Source: Rhipicephalus microplus (lineage: Eukaryota; Arthropoda; Arachnida; Ixodida; Ixodidae). Taken from it: 64,000 nucleotides of DNA. The stretch spans positions 101,202,239 to 101,266,238 of the forward strand of contig NC_134705.1 of assembly GCF_043290135.1 (NCBI RefSeq), written 5' to 3'. Of the stretch, positions 22,551-33,181 are shown piece after piece. The notes under the pieces are model-generated. The model was not told where the DNA came from. It made no database searches and saw only the letters and a program-made list of their open reading frames with translations. Within the stretch, counting starts at the first letter, position 1, and the number at the start of each line of letters is the position of its first letter. The position numbers and the translations under genes are program-made.

Positions 22551-22680
22551 CTGACGCAAGTACCAGCGGCGTTCCTTAATAAAGTCTTTTGACATAAGGG
22601 TGACAAGGGCCTTTAAAAGAAACAAGTGACATGACTACGCGCATCAGAAAAAATCGTCAGAGCGTCGGAGGACATCCCGG

Positions 22681-23361
22681 CTAATTGAGCTCCCTAAGCT
22701 GTAAGCCCCAGTTCCGAATATGTAACGCCTCTATTAATGCTGTGCATAAATGTTGCCCTGACTCACCGTCGCCTTGTCCGCTCCATCTATTAGTTCTGCG
22801 TAAAAGCGGCCGCGAACTGAGAAACATGGGATACCCCGCAGTGTTGACAGCGGCCCGTGACCTTGGCGACACACTTCGTAACAACACCAGCCTGAGATCA
22901 AAGTCTTTTGCCTTCTTTTGAAGATCGTCAAAGATTAAGAGAAACTTCGGACAGTAAACCACGTCTTTCAGGTGAAAGCGGTACTACTCTCGAAACAGGA
23001 GGAGGATGTCCTTTCATTCGTGGAACTCGATGTGAAACTCATCGTCGCCAAACTTGAAACCAAACGCAGCTCGCACGCGGCGCACGTGGTCGTTGGCATC
23101 GGGTGTAGGGACAATGAAGTGGCCACCGGAGACGAGGCACTCAGAAGTATTACGAAGAATGCACTGTGCATGGGGCAGACACTGAAAGCTGTAGCGAATA
23201 CTGGACTGGCAGCGCATTAAAACAAATGCAATGTCCTTTAACTTGTACCGGTTCTTTATTCGCACCCTGGTGATCTTCTTCGATGATTGCAGCGTCAAAT
23301 TTGCGTCCTGGCTCTTGTCTTCGATGTCACTCAAAGAGCTCGCGAAAACACTCCTTTGCAA
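22681..23361 (-). pseudogene. RNMT: mRNA cap guanine-N7 methyltransferase (RNMT) pseudogene, probably a retrocopy
   Basis: On the minus strand one continuous frame carries the C-terminal half of RNMT, the nuclear enzyme that methylates the cap guanine from S-adenosylmethionine. The blocks read CQSSIRYSFQCLPHAQ (family C-Q-F-x-x-H-Y-x-F-E), ILRNTSECL and GGHFIVPTPDAN (family L-R-N-x-x-E-x-L-x-P-G-G-x-F-I-G-T-T-P-D), FKFGDDEFHIEFHE (F-G-N-D/E-x-Y-x-I/V-x-F), then YRFHLKDVVYCPKFLLIFDDL (cut here to key residues; family Y-x-F-x-L-E-x-V-V-D-x-P-E-F-L-V). Stops TGA (23014-23016) and TAG (22984-22986) break the frame, and homology fades after about 22870. The start of homology, near 23330, is within the SAM-binding fold, so the N-terminal third is missing. 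No intron is seen across a span that is split in vertebrate genes, which favours a processed copy. The histidine of the H-Y motif is replaced by arginine and the G-T-T loop is altered. Confidence 0.8.
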
Positions 23362-23399
23362 GATGCAGTTAGGTTGCGATATTTATTTCATGTTATAAG

Positions 23400-25870
23400 G
23401 TTCGCGCGAGCATATGAGTGCGATATTACTGTTTGTATTGTAACAAAATGGGAAGGGCTGTAAATCAGAATGCCGCATGTCAACTGTTGTTCCTTCTCTA
23501 AGGCACGGATACATTGCACTATTATGGTGTGTGATCGTTCATGTGAGCTTTGTACGACCCACAAGTAGCTCAACCACAACAACAAAATAAGACATTCACT
23601 TGTGCTGTTTGGCGTATGTGTGCCTTCTTTGTGCTGCGGTGTGCCGTGCGTGTGCAGCAGCTGTTGTAGAGTGAGCTTAGGCAGTTAAATGTAACGTACC
23701 TTGTTCCATGGCAATACGTACGCTGTTGATACGTGATCACGACTTTAGGTAAAGCTCACTGATAAAGTCAGACACCTCACTCTGAATCAGTGTGAAATAG
23801 ATCATTTACAAGATTATGTGCACCACATTGGAAATATAACACGTGCTTTGGAAGAAAAGCGAAGTGTGATTTCAAATTATATTATGGAAAGGACGACTTG
23901 TCGAAAAAAGGGTCTGTTCATTTCAGAATTTGTATAGGCGCAAAACCAGCATTTTTGCCGTTCTTTAAGTTAGATTGACGAGTGCATACGAGGGGCTGCA
24001 AAGCATTTTTGTAGTAACAAACACACTAAGTCGACCCCTCAAAGAAGCCATTGAACGAGTGAGGAATCTTGTAAAAGGTGTGGTATGGTTGGTATAATAA
24101 TTATGGAATACTGTGCGGTATATTTCGATGAAATAAACGTGAAAAATAAATAAAAGAAGCCAAAACACAGATCTTTTATTAGAAAAATAACCATGGTGTT
24201 TCATGGCATCGATTTCCATGTCATAAGAAAGTATGTTAGGTGTTACATTCGAAGATACACCCTTAGTCTAAATTCCTGGAATGTCATCTCTACAGCACTA
24301 ACAATGAAATTGGGTGTAAAGAGGGGGGAGAGGTTCACGTTAAATTACAGCGTTACGGATAATTCTGGTCTAAAAATGCATTCTCCGATTAATTTTTGAT
24401 CACTATTCCACAGTTAAGGATGTCAAACGGCTCACAATGCGCCGGCATTACGCGTGCGTGTTGAAATTAAACAAGAGGCACTACACTATTTACCGTTTGC
24501 ACCTTATAATCAAAACACAGGACCTTTTTTTTCTTTCGTCACGGAATCGCCAACCGGGTGGCAACAATCGGGCTGGCTTATGAACGATCACGGACATCTT
24601 TTGCTACACAGATTGATTTCACTATATAAGGCTGGGTGTAGTCTGTCACTACTTCACTGAATATTGCTGACGCACTGGCTACCTGCACCATACAGTACTG
24701 ATGGACATGATTTTCGCATATTGGAACATTCTCCAAAACTCGTCCCACCTGTTCTAAATGGCGTAAGTTTTGCAGTATAATTTCGAAATTCGCACCATTT
24801 GGTATTTTTCTTGATACACCATGGCATCCAGAAATATATAGTGTGAGTCAGAAGGTTTGAACTTGTTTGGTGTTTTATAGGTTATTCTTTAGGTGTCATA
24901 TCTTGACAGGGTCGTTGATAGTGATAATACTTGCGTTACGCGGAGCTAAATCCTATTATTGCCATATTCACGTTGCACAGTAGAGTTCCCATTTATCATT
25001 CAATTCATAGTCGTCGGCACGACGCTACGACCGCAGCAGAGCTTCCAGAGAAAAGGTCCACAGCGTGATAAGTAAGATTACTTACACAGAAAAGATGGAG
25101 CCTTTTTACCAGGCATGCCAGCAACCTACATGTCTCTGTGACTGTTTTTTGCTCCAAGATAAGCAGTTATGCAAGTTATAAGTCATTGCTCATATTTTGT
25201 GTGTTGTTATAAGTCACGCAGTAAAATAAAGAAAGTGTCTAGCCTATAGTTTCAGAATTATCATCTACAATGAAATGTTATGCCTTGCAATAATTGATCA
25301 TACTTTATTAGAAATTGCGATGTGTCGACTGATTCTAAAATTCAGCTGAAATCGGCTATCAAAATGTAGTCGTGAACGCAAAAGAATTGAAGTCAATCAA
25401 CATTACTTTGATTAGGCGAAGTTATTTTATTCTTCGTTCAAACAACACATTTGGTTTTTTGAGAAACCAATTAGGAACCATAATTATTTTTCGGAATTTC
25501 AATTATAGGCGTAAATAGTCTGCTAAGAGTCTTGTTCATTTGAAGACATAAAACGATATTTTTATGAAGCTTATTTTCCCGTTTTTCAGGTGCGGTGTAT
25601 TTGAGCCTGCTGGTTGGTCGAAGATATCCCATTACAGATTCTGCTGGCAAGTGTGAGACGAAATACAAACACTTCCTGAAAGACAAACGCTCACACGACG
25701 CCATACTCTATGATGAATATTGTGGGAAATAAATGAAGCCCCTTTTCATTCCTTGAAGCAGGGACTTCTGCGTATTGAATTTTTTCAATGATTCCGAATG
25801 AACTTCACGGGCTCTTTGGCTTTTACGCGTCTGTCAGAAAATAACAAGACTGCTTAAAACACGTAAAATA
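23400..25870. other. No gene recognised
   Basis: AT-rich intergenic DNA. Short frames at 24454-24660 (+) and 25471-25704 (-) carry no family motif. No repeat tail or target duplication was noticed. Confidence 0.45.
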
Positions 25871-26320
25871 AAAATTCGGCAGATCTCAAGTACACGAGAA
25901 TTGACGCTATGCGAAGCCTGCGAAAAGATGGCGATGGTGTTGCAATTTTTTTGGTATTGAGCGACACGTCATGAAATGGCACTACAGTTGTTGTAAGTAC
26001 AGACATGTTTTGAAAAGTTGCAGATGTTCATATAACCAGTTGTTTACACTTGCGCAACGACGCCAAATGAAACTTGCGTATTAGCAACACCAGAAACTGA
26101 TATGAAGCGCTGATGCTCGCGGGAATGCTGCTCCTGGACACTGATACATAAATAAACTTCCGCAAATGGCAACTAACCACAATTAACGTTAACCCGAAGT
26201 GACGGCTGTATCAAAGGAGTACATTCGTAATGTTTGAAAATAGGGTAGGCAGCACTGCAGCCACTATTGAAGGTTCACGAATATCAGCGTCTATTTCAAA
26301 AGTAGTTCAGATACCTGGCG

Positions 26321-26373
26321 TAGCTCTGTGGTAAACTGCTTCATTGCCACGCAGAATGCTTGGGTTCGATTGC
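26321..26373 (+). promoter_or_regulatory. tRNA-like internal promoter (A and B boxes) in repeat copy A
   Basis: TAGCTCTGTGG (26321-26331) fits box A and GGTTCGATTGC (26363-26373) fits box B at a tRNA-like distance. In copy B the same box B reads GGTTCAATTCC at 35117-35127. Confidence 0.6.
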
Positions 26374-26484
26374 AGCTGGGACCCTGACAATTATTCTTTG
26401 AACTTGTCGGGTCGACGCTACCGATGGCGGATATTTCTTATAGCTCACGCGTTCAAAATCTCTATATGTGTTTGTCTTCTTGGG

Positions 26485-26757
26485 AAGGAAGGAAGGAAGG
26501 AAAATAGAGGGAAAAGAAAGGCATGGAGGTTAACCAGCCTATAGGCAGCTGGTTTGCTACCCTGCGCATGGGAGAGGGACTGGGGAGACAAAAGAGAGCA
26601 GAGAGGGAAGAGAGAAACAGCACATTCCTCAGCACACGCGCGCACACTCAGTCATAGTCCAGTCTTGCCTTTCGCGGTGTGTGACATTGCTGTTACAGTC
26701 ACTTGTTCAAGTCGGTGTCGCATAGGACTTTCAACAGAGCTTTCGTCGCGGGCGGAG
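26485..26757. mobile_element. 273-bp insertion nested in repeat copy A
   Basis: This segment is absent from copy B at the equivalent place. It is bordered by GTCTTCTTGGG (26474-26484) and GTCGTTCCTGGG (26758-26769), near-identical 11-12-bp repeats that copy B has only once (GTTGCTCCTGGG near 35229). It starts with a (GGAA)n run and contains the TTAACCAGCCTATAGGCAGC block. It has no ORF of note; it resembles a SINE or other short non-coding transposon. Orientation is unknown, although the GGAA run may be its tail or edge. Confidence 0.7.
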
Positions 26758-27064
26758 GTCGTTCCTGGGTATACACTAAGGGTCAATCACCTGTGGCACA
26801 CACCTCCATACCAACGGCACATACCCGCCCGTGGTTATGCGCCACTGTCTAGCGTAAAGTTTTTGACGACACATGCTACAGGATTATGACGTTATTTATG
26901 TCTTGATCAGTGCAGTGCATCGTATTTGCCAAAGCATCTAATCCTCCAATGCTAATTTTGATTCACACCAAGTTAAGGAGGTGACTGCCAAACGTAAGCG
27001 GCTAAATAAATAGATAGATGCCCTCAAAGTCGCCGAAGTTCGCTAAGAAATGCTTTGCAATTAT

Positions 27065-28005
27065 TAAGAACCTCATTGTTTGGCGTTTCATTTTCCAAAA
27101 TTGTTATAGGTCATCTCCCTGTAGAGAACCCTAAGAGATTGCGAGACAGCAGAGGTGCGCACGGTGTTAACTTGTTGTCACGGGTGTCGACGTGGGTGCT
27201 GCGAGAAGGGTTAGAAGCGAAACTCGGTGTAGCGTTTACTGGAGTAAACTTTTCTTTGAGACCCAAAGACACGGCATTCGGGTTGGGGTCCGTGTAAGTT
27301 TTACCGCAGTAAAACGAGCCGAGTAAGTGCTTTCATTCGACGTGTGGTAAAGAGTAGCGAGTGGTGCAGAGCGTGAAGCGAGAAAGAGGTGTGTTGCGAG
27401 CGGGCGGATGCACCGGCAGAGGTGGGCGATGCAGCGAGGGTGTTAGGTGTTAGAGAAAGAGTGGCGCCAGTCCACACCTGCGGTAGAAGCGTGCGAGAGG
27501 AGCACGACGTCAACGTACAGCTGCAACTTGACTTATTTGGCACCGCTCCGACCGCTCCGGCGAGGGGCGGTCGAAGGCGTTATGACGTGTTCGTACGGAC
27601 GTACGTATGGCGTCAGACACGTGAGCCCAACAGATTCGGTTGCGCGTACGCAGCACCCGTACGGACGCGGCCTTTCATTGTGATTGGCTGGCAAGCTGCA
27701 CCTGTGCTGCTGCTGCTGCTGATACGCAACTAAATCTATTTAAACTGTCTAATCTGTCCTCTTCATGATACCACAAGGCCTTGAAGGTAAATAAAAAAAT
27801 GAAACAGATGCTTCACTTTAAAAAAGGTTCTGTGTAAGGTAACCATTGTAATAAAAGGCTCCCGAGATTTTGAACATCTAGAGTGACATGCAGGATAGAC
27901 CAAGCTTCTCGGGCAGACGAGTTCGCTCTGAGCTCGCTATACCGCTGGTATGACACCAAGACAGTGCAGAACGCGTGAGATCAGGGCTGATAAAAGAATC
28001 AGACA
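27065..28005. other. GC/CpG-richer unassigned stretch, no gene called
   Basis: Between 27160 and 27720 CpG content rises. Two overlapping frames (27389-27733 and 27447-27683, plus) are open but lack any domain and differ in frame, as expected of GC-rich noncoding DNA. A CTG run lies at 27703-27722. Confidence 0.35.
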
Positions 28006-28215
28006 GAGAGAGAATAAACTTTAAAAGGGACAGTCCGTCGTTTCATCCCTGGTGGAGTCCTCTTGTGGAGCTCCACTGGCCGCAGCGGCTTGCCGGGACT
28101 GGTCTAGGGTCACCAGTGCTTCACATTGCCAGTTCGGAAAGTCGTATTTCCAAAAACCATGTTGTGATTGTTTCACTTGAACGCGCCAGCCTAGATACTG
28201 CATAGGCTGATCGCT
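28006..28215 (-). mobile_element. Probable C-terminus and 3' end of a LINE
   Basis: On the minus strand the frame 28021-28203 ends CEALVTLDQSRQAAAASGAP and EDSTRDETTDCPF before a stop. This resembles the last residues of a tick LINE polymerase family (A-L-V-T-L-D-Q-A-R-Q-A-A). An A-rich TTTAAAGTTTATTCTC stretch follows. Only the end is present. The family identity comes from memory of similar sequences and is uncertain. Confidence 0.4.
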
Positions 28216-28608
28216 CTGTACATTGTTAGGCGATGTGTAGAACTGTGGCTGTGTGGTCAGTACCTCAACGACAAGCTCCTGTTGTGTGTATATAAAAATT
28301 GTGTGTAGTCTTCATATGCGCGAGTATATGTTTGCGTGAAGAAGGCGCCAGCGCCTGGCTTGCTGGCTTCTTAAGTTAGCATGAAGAGGTGCGTACTACC
28401 GTCTTGTAAGGCGATGGCATTCTAAGATCCATGACTTGTTGTGTTTTCTTCTTTATGAAGGCTTGGGGGGTGTTCTGAAGAAGGTCCTGCGTCTCGCAGC
28501 CTATCCATGAAGTGAGTATTGATAGGTGGGTCGAAGCGTCCATCCGTCCGTCTCGTCCATCTGCTCGCCTGTCTTTGCATGCCTCCATGCGTCTGATCGA
28601 GTTCGCAA

Positions 28609-28920
28609 ATGCAGACGGCGTGCGGGTAACACCGACGAGACGCGAGTCAAGGAAGCTGAGCGCAAGCGTCATCAAGGCGCCCGCCGTTCTGCTCCGCCCA
28701 TGCCCTACCAACAATATGCAGCGTATGACGACTATCTAGGAGCCTCAGAGGCGCACTTGTCGCGCACTATGCAGACGGCGCGCGGGTAACATCGACGATA
28801 TGCGAGACAAGGAAGCCGAACGCAAGCATCGCCAACGCGCCCACCGCTGGTGTCCGTGCATGCCCACCAACCATCCGCCACGTAGGTGACTATCCAGGAG
28901 ACTGAGAGAGGTGCTCGTTC
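28609..28920 (+). repeat. Imperfect tandem repeat, period about 160 bp, two copies
   Basis: ATGCAGACGGCG at 28609 and 28769 starts two copies that share GGGTAACA-CGACGA, GTCAAGGAAGC/ACAAGGAAGC, CGCAAGC and CCATGCCC/GCATGCCC landmarks. Both copies translate in one frame to a K-E-A-E-R-K-R/H-x-Q-like peptide, so the repeat may descend from a protein with charged repeats, but neither copy is open throughout. Confidence 0.7.
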
Positions 28921-29915
28921 GGGCTCTCAAGCAAAGCGCGCGCAGCAGGCAATCAGACAGTGGCGGCACTTCGGAGAGTAGCGGCAGAGTAACGCTACAT
29001 AGGAAATGAGACGAGAAATGGTTATTCATTTTTTCTGCCTTCTTTTCTTTGTCGTCTCTTTCTTTCTCGGTTACGGGCGACTAGTGACAACTTTAAACTA
29101 CAAGAAGCTTCGCCCCTAAAATGAATACAAGAAAGCTACAAGACCACCGTAATACACAGCGCATGTTGGGTACTGGCGTTGGTTGTCAAAGAAACATCCC
29201 CTACGTACAAATATGCACTGCTCCTCAGTCCACATCTCTGTAGCGCAGGACCATGACCTTGCTTGTCAAGCTATCTTTGCCGACTTGACACACGTCTCTC
29301 ACAGGTGTGTTTGTCTACGTTTGTCCTCTTTACGGCAAGTTCTTACATTCCACCTGCAGCATGGAAGTTTCCACTCTCAAAGGCAGCAAGGGTGCACACC
29401 CAGCACTGTCATGCTGCTTCTTTTGCTTCTGGAAAATATTGCAAATAAACATAAGGAGATATTGTCACCAGGAGCACTCGCATCATGGCGGCAACACGGC
29501 TTTGAGTGGATATGTCGTGACCACTGGATAATGGAGTACGATACATTGCAGCCCCGTGATTGTATATCTTTCACTTCTGCGTATGCGTGTGATTAGTTTG
29601 CATGATAAAGCTGATAGATAAAACGTGCCACTCACTCGCATTGTGGCGTGACCGCTGCTCCTCAGCAAGAGCAGCAGTGGTGGGCGGACCCGATCCTTTC
29701 CACGGGCGTCGGTCAAATAAACAGATTTACACGTGAACTCTGATCTGAATTTGTTGTTTCTGAGAAGGTGCCAGTTCAGGACTTGACTGTCAGGGTGCCT
29801 GGGTGATTGTCGAGCGTTTGATGTGATGGACGCTAAGCATCAGCTCCTTTGAAAATAGTATATTTTGTACAACCTGCACTGCTTGGACAAGGCTGGAGCC
29901 CTAGGGGAGCTTGTG
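28921..29915. other. No gene recognised
   Basis: A 137-codon frame at 29183-29596 (+) is open but shows no motif I can name. It is rich in His, Cys and Leu, as is common in chance frames. An AATAAA signal lies at 29715-29720 in an LTR-like context. Confidence 0.35.
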
Positions 29916-30150
29916 ATGATTGATTGGTATGTAGAATATAACGTCCCAAAGCCACATTATGAGTATGTTAGGCACCTAGTGGACGGCTCTCGAAATTTTG
30001 ACCGCATGGGGTTCTTTACCCCGCACAGAGCTCTCAGAAAACGGGCCAACAGCATTTCGCCTTCTTCTAAAATGCAGCTGCCACCGCCGGTGTTTTATAT
30101 CATGACCTGCGGGTAAGCAGGCGAGTATCTTACGCGCTAGACGAATCCAT
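29916..30150 (-). mobile_element. Old, diverged Ruka-type SINE
   Basis: The minus strand retains the tail (GTTATATTCTACATACCAATCAATC in altered form), the ACCCCATGCGGTC block, the GCATTTTAGAAGAAGG body and a tRNA-like head near 30105-30150. Divergence is much higher than in the copies at 8206 and 32294, so the insertion is older. Confidence 0.75.
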
Positions 30151-30223
30151 CGTCTACTAATGTAAAAGTGAAAGCCGCAAGGTTTGTTGTTATTTTGATC
30201 ATACTAATTACCTTGGGCAAAAT

Positions 30224-30283
30224 TATTGATTGACATACTGGATGTAGTGCACCAAAGCCACCATATGATTATGAGATACGCAT
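30224..30283 (-). mobile_element. Ruka-type SINE tail fragment
   Basis: ATTGATTGACATACTGGATG followed by CACCAAAGCCACCATATGATTATGAGA (landmark only in part) matches the 3' end of the SINE on the minus strand. The head is missing. Confidence 0.6.
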
Positions 30284-31152
30284 TCGACTTAACACTGACA
30301 AGTTTTTTTCTGAATTAATAAAATTTATTCATATGAAAATAACTTGAAATAAAATGGCAATATCAGTAAGGTTTAATTAGAAGGTTTTAGTTGAATATTC
30401 ATGAGTACATCGCATAGATTAGCATGGTTTAGTTAGTGTGTCAACTATCACGCTCTAGCTAGCCCAGTTCTAGCTTCACATGGCTTCATTACCGAGGTCT
30501 TGTTCAGATGTGGCGTAATTAACTCGGTCATACCAAGACCGCCTAGTTATCTTGGTCTTAGCATGTCCTTTTCTAACTTGCCAGGTAAAGCGCAGCACCA
30601 AATAGCTAATTAGCGGTACTCATTAGCTCGAGTGCTAGTCGACGATCAAGATGACAAAGAAGGCACGCACCTGCCCTGCGGTCCGCTAGAATATACAAGC
30701 TTACGATATTGGTTAACAAGTGGCTTCTGGTTTATCTACGGTCACTATGTTGTGAAACGCTGGACCGGAACAATTCTCCCAGGTGACCACGCTGATAAAT
30801 TTCAACTAAAAACTTCGAAATGAAGTCAAAGAGCTTCTGCTTCAAAAATGTCTTATCAGAAATAGCTTCGTGCACTTTTAATGCATGGGCATGGTGGCAC
30901 AAACAGAATGAAGGAGTGATGGCACATCTTTTTTGTTGTGCAGCTCCTGGGCGTTCTTCCCAGCCATCACCCGGATCAGCGATAACTGTCCGCTGTCCAG
31001 ATTCCTTACGGCGGCCCGATATCGATGCACTCGATTGTCCGCGCAGCTACTGAATCTGCACACGAGTTTGAAAGCGGAGCTCCCAGCCTTCTCAGCAGCT
31101 TCACGGCCTGCCCTGAACACGATCAACGCAGTGCAACGTCAGCGCCATCGTT

Positions 31153-32157
31153 ACTAAGTACCAATTTTACAATCCCGAAAAACACCACTATTAGCCCGGT
31201 ACAACAATTCCTACGCGGGAACGTGTGCATAGAAATACTGAGAGCGACTAGGCTTTCAGATTCTAGCACCACACTGTGACATCACAGATTTTGAAGCTGT
31301 TCATTGGCGTCCAAGTAGCTCATAATATTAAAAAATCATTTGCCTTTTGTGGCTACGAAATACCCAAAATATTTTGTGTCAAAAAATATTATCGATCCAA
31401 CAATGCAAAAATACAAAAAATGCAATTGCTAACTTCTGATGTCAGGCGTGTTTCGATGTTCGATTTGGCGCGAAAAATAAAGATCGACCTTCAAGAACAA
31501 TTTTTCTCCTCTAATAATAAACTTGATATCAGTGAAAATAATAATTTCGAGTTCGGGCAATACAGTTCGTCAACCTAAATCAAATATTTGTATCTTTGTA
31601 TCTCTTCAGTATTCCTTTTCTGCGGTAGCATAGATTTCACTATAGTGATTTCATCTCTATAGATTTTGTTATAGTCTATCTTGCCGGGTAGTCGGTTACT
31701 TTCAGCTGGTTCACCAGGTCGTTGTGTGGTGCTTCACTTGAACACTCTATCTACGTGCGTGTTTTATGTCCGCCTAATAGGATCAATGGCTAGATTACTC
31801 GGCTGCTCAAGAGAAGGTCAGGGTTTCTATCACGGCCACGGCGGTCACATTTTGATAAGGGCTAAGTGAAAAAAGCCGGTTCACTTTGCGATGTCAGTCC
31901 ACGTTAGAACACCATAGGCACTAAGAAGGAGCGCCTGAGCTTGGCGCAAACTCGGTATTTTTCCGAGCTCTCACAAAACCCCGTTTGCTTGAGCCAACAA
32001 AACGAAATAGTCATATTCACCCCTAAGCAGGCTGTAAGTCATTGGTTACTATGAGACCCGGCATCACGTCAAAGATGGTAGACAAAGTAGGCTGGTGTTT
32101 CCAAACTAGATGCACCTTCTTTCATTTGCTTGTCGTTCTACTTTGTGCAAAATCCAG
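31153..32157 (+). repeat. Left arm of a ~1-kb imperfect inverted repeat (SINE-free)
   Basis: The arm begins AAGTACCAATTTT (31155-31167) and ends near GTGCAAAATCCA. Its reverse complement matches 33182-34420 along its whole length. Shared landmarks include AACACCACTATTA, AGGCTTTCAGATTCTAG, ACATCACAGATTT, GCGTTTCGATGTTCGAT, TTTCCGAGCTCT, CATCACGTCAAA and TTGTCGTTCTAC. No coding sequence is recognised. At 32035-32055 it keeps the uninterrupted version of the site where the right arm has a SINE. Confidence 0.9.
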
Positions 32158-32293
32158 GCATTAAAATTGTCCCAAGCTTATTCTGATAAAATTTCTGATA
32201 AATTTTCATAAACAAGAGCTTAAGTTCCGTACATTACACCAGCATCTTATATCTCCCCACGTGTCGATCCCCCTTGTAATGTTCATGCACCTT

Positions 32294-32519
32294 GGTCTAG
32301 TGGCTAAGGTACTCGGCTGCTGACCCGCAGGGTGCGGGTTCGAGTCCCGGCTGCGGCGGCTGCATTTCCGATGGAGGCGGAAATGTTGTAGGTCCGTGTG
32401 CTCAGATTTGGGTGCACGTTAAAGAACCCCAGGTGGTCTAAATTTCCGGAGCCCTCCACTACGGCGTCTCTCATAATCACATAGTGGTTTTGGGACGTTA
32501 AACCCCACGTATCAATCAA
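32294..32519 (+). mobile_element. Ruka-type SINE with perfect 13-bp target duplications
   Basis: Begins GGTCTAGTGGCTAAGG (box A), has GGGTTCGAGTCCCGG (box B), the GATGGAGGCGGAAATG body, and ends TTAAACCCCACGTATCAATCAA. GTTCATGCACCTT lies at 32281-32293 and again at 32520-32532. It is close to the consensus in sequence, so it is among the younger copies. Confidence 0.93.
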
Positions 32520-32639
32520 GTTCATGCACCTTCACAGTGCACAGTCACCTACTCATATTAATTCTTGCCGAAAACATGTCGCGAGTGGAATTGCCTGCCT
32601 GCATCACTGGTCGCTATCAGAGACACAGATCGTTTCCGC

Positions 32640-33180
32640 AAAGCACTAACAAATGGAATATAGTCCTGCACCAAGTCGCTTCGCTACTGCATTTGCGATT
32701 TATTGTTCTCTTGCCTCTTACTTTTTATGCTACATCTCTTTTCGTCGTTGTTGTTTTTAGTCAATATGCAATTGTGTTTTGCCCTGTTATTTTGTATTCA
32801 TTTTTCGTTGTCATTCTTGATAAGTTTCTCTTCTTGTACCATTACTCTTTGTAGCTATACTTATGCACCAAAGCACATAATTCGATTCTTTTATTTTATT
32901 ATCCACTGTCATTCTCTGATAATCACTCTTTTTTTATCTTGCGTCATATTTTTGTTAGCAGATGTAAGAATCTATTTTCTTGGTTACTCTTTGTGTTTCA
33001 TTGCCTACACTATCATATTCCACTTTTTAATATTGTTTCTTCGCTTTATATTTTGTTGTAATATACATATTTTTTGCATGTATCGATGTGCCTTAGCCCC
33101 TTCTCTCTATGAAGCTTTTTGTAGGCTTAGGTTACAAATAAATAAATAAATGAACAAATAAATAAAGAATTAAATAAAGA
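32640..33180 (+). mobile_element. Probable LINE 3' UTR with AAATAA tail
   Basis: A strongly T-rich block (frames are hydrophobic only because of T-richness) ends TTTGTAGGCTTAGGTTACA and then an array of AAATAA units with variants (33136-33180). The arrangement repeats that of the LINE end at 4320-4562. No polymerase sequence is left. Confidence 0.45.
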
Positions 33181-33181
33181 A

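Larger units (their letters stand above)
25871..27064 (+). repeat. Interspersed 0.9-kb repeat, copy A, with nested insertion
   Basis: Aligns almost end to end with 34617-35547. Shared landmarks are AATTCGGCAGATC at the start, TTTACACTTGCGC, GGCTGTATCAAAGGAGTACA, the tRNA-like block TTGCCACGCAGAATGCTTGG, TTGTCGGGTCG, CAAGTTAAGGAGGT and AAATGCTT at the end. Without the insertion at 26485-26757 its length (about 0.91 kb) equals that of copy B. It has no coding capacity and contains an internal RNA polymerase III-type promoter, so it may be a long SINE-like or composite element. Confidence 0.9.
32158..33181. other. Spacer between the inverted arms: SINE plus LINE-like 3' UTR
   Basis: Holds the SINE at 32294-32519 and a T-rich block ending in AAATAA units. 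No protein gene. Confidence 0.7.

Noticed and set aside
27389..27733. Arg/Ala-rich frames in the CpG-rich patch as a host exon
   Set aside because: Two different frames are equally open and neither shows a domain, which is expected of GC-rich noncoding DNA.
32703..33149. Membrane-protein-like frame of 148 codons
   Set aside because: Its hydrophobicity is caused by the T-rich LINE 3' UTR that ends in AAATAA units.
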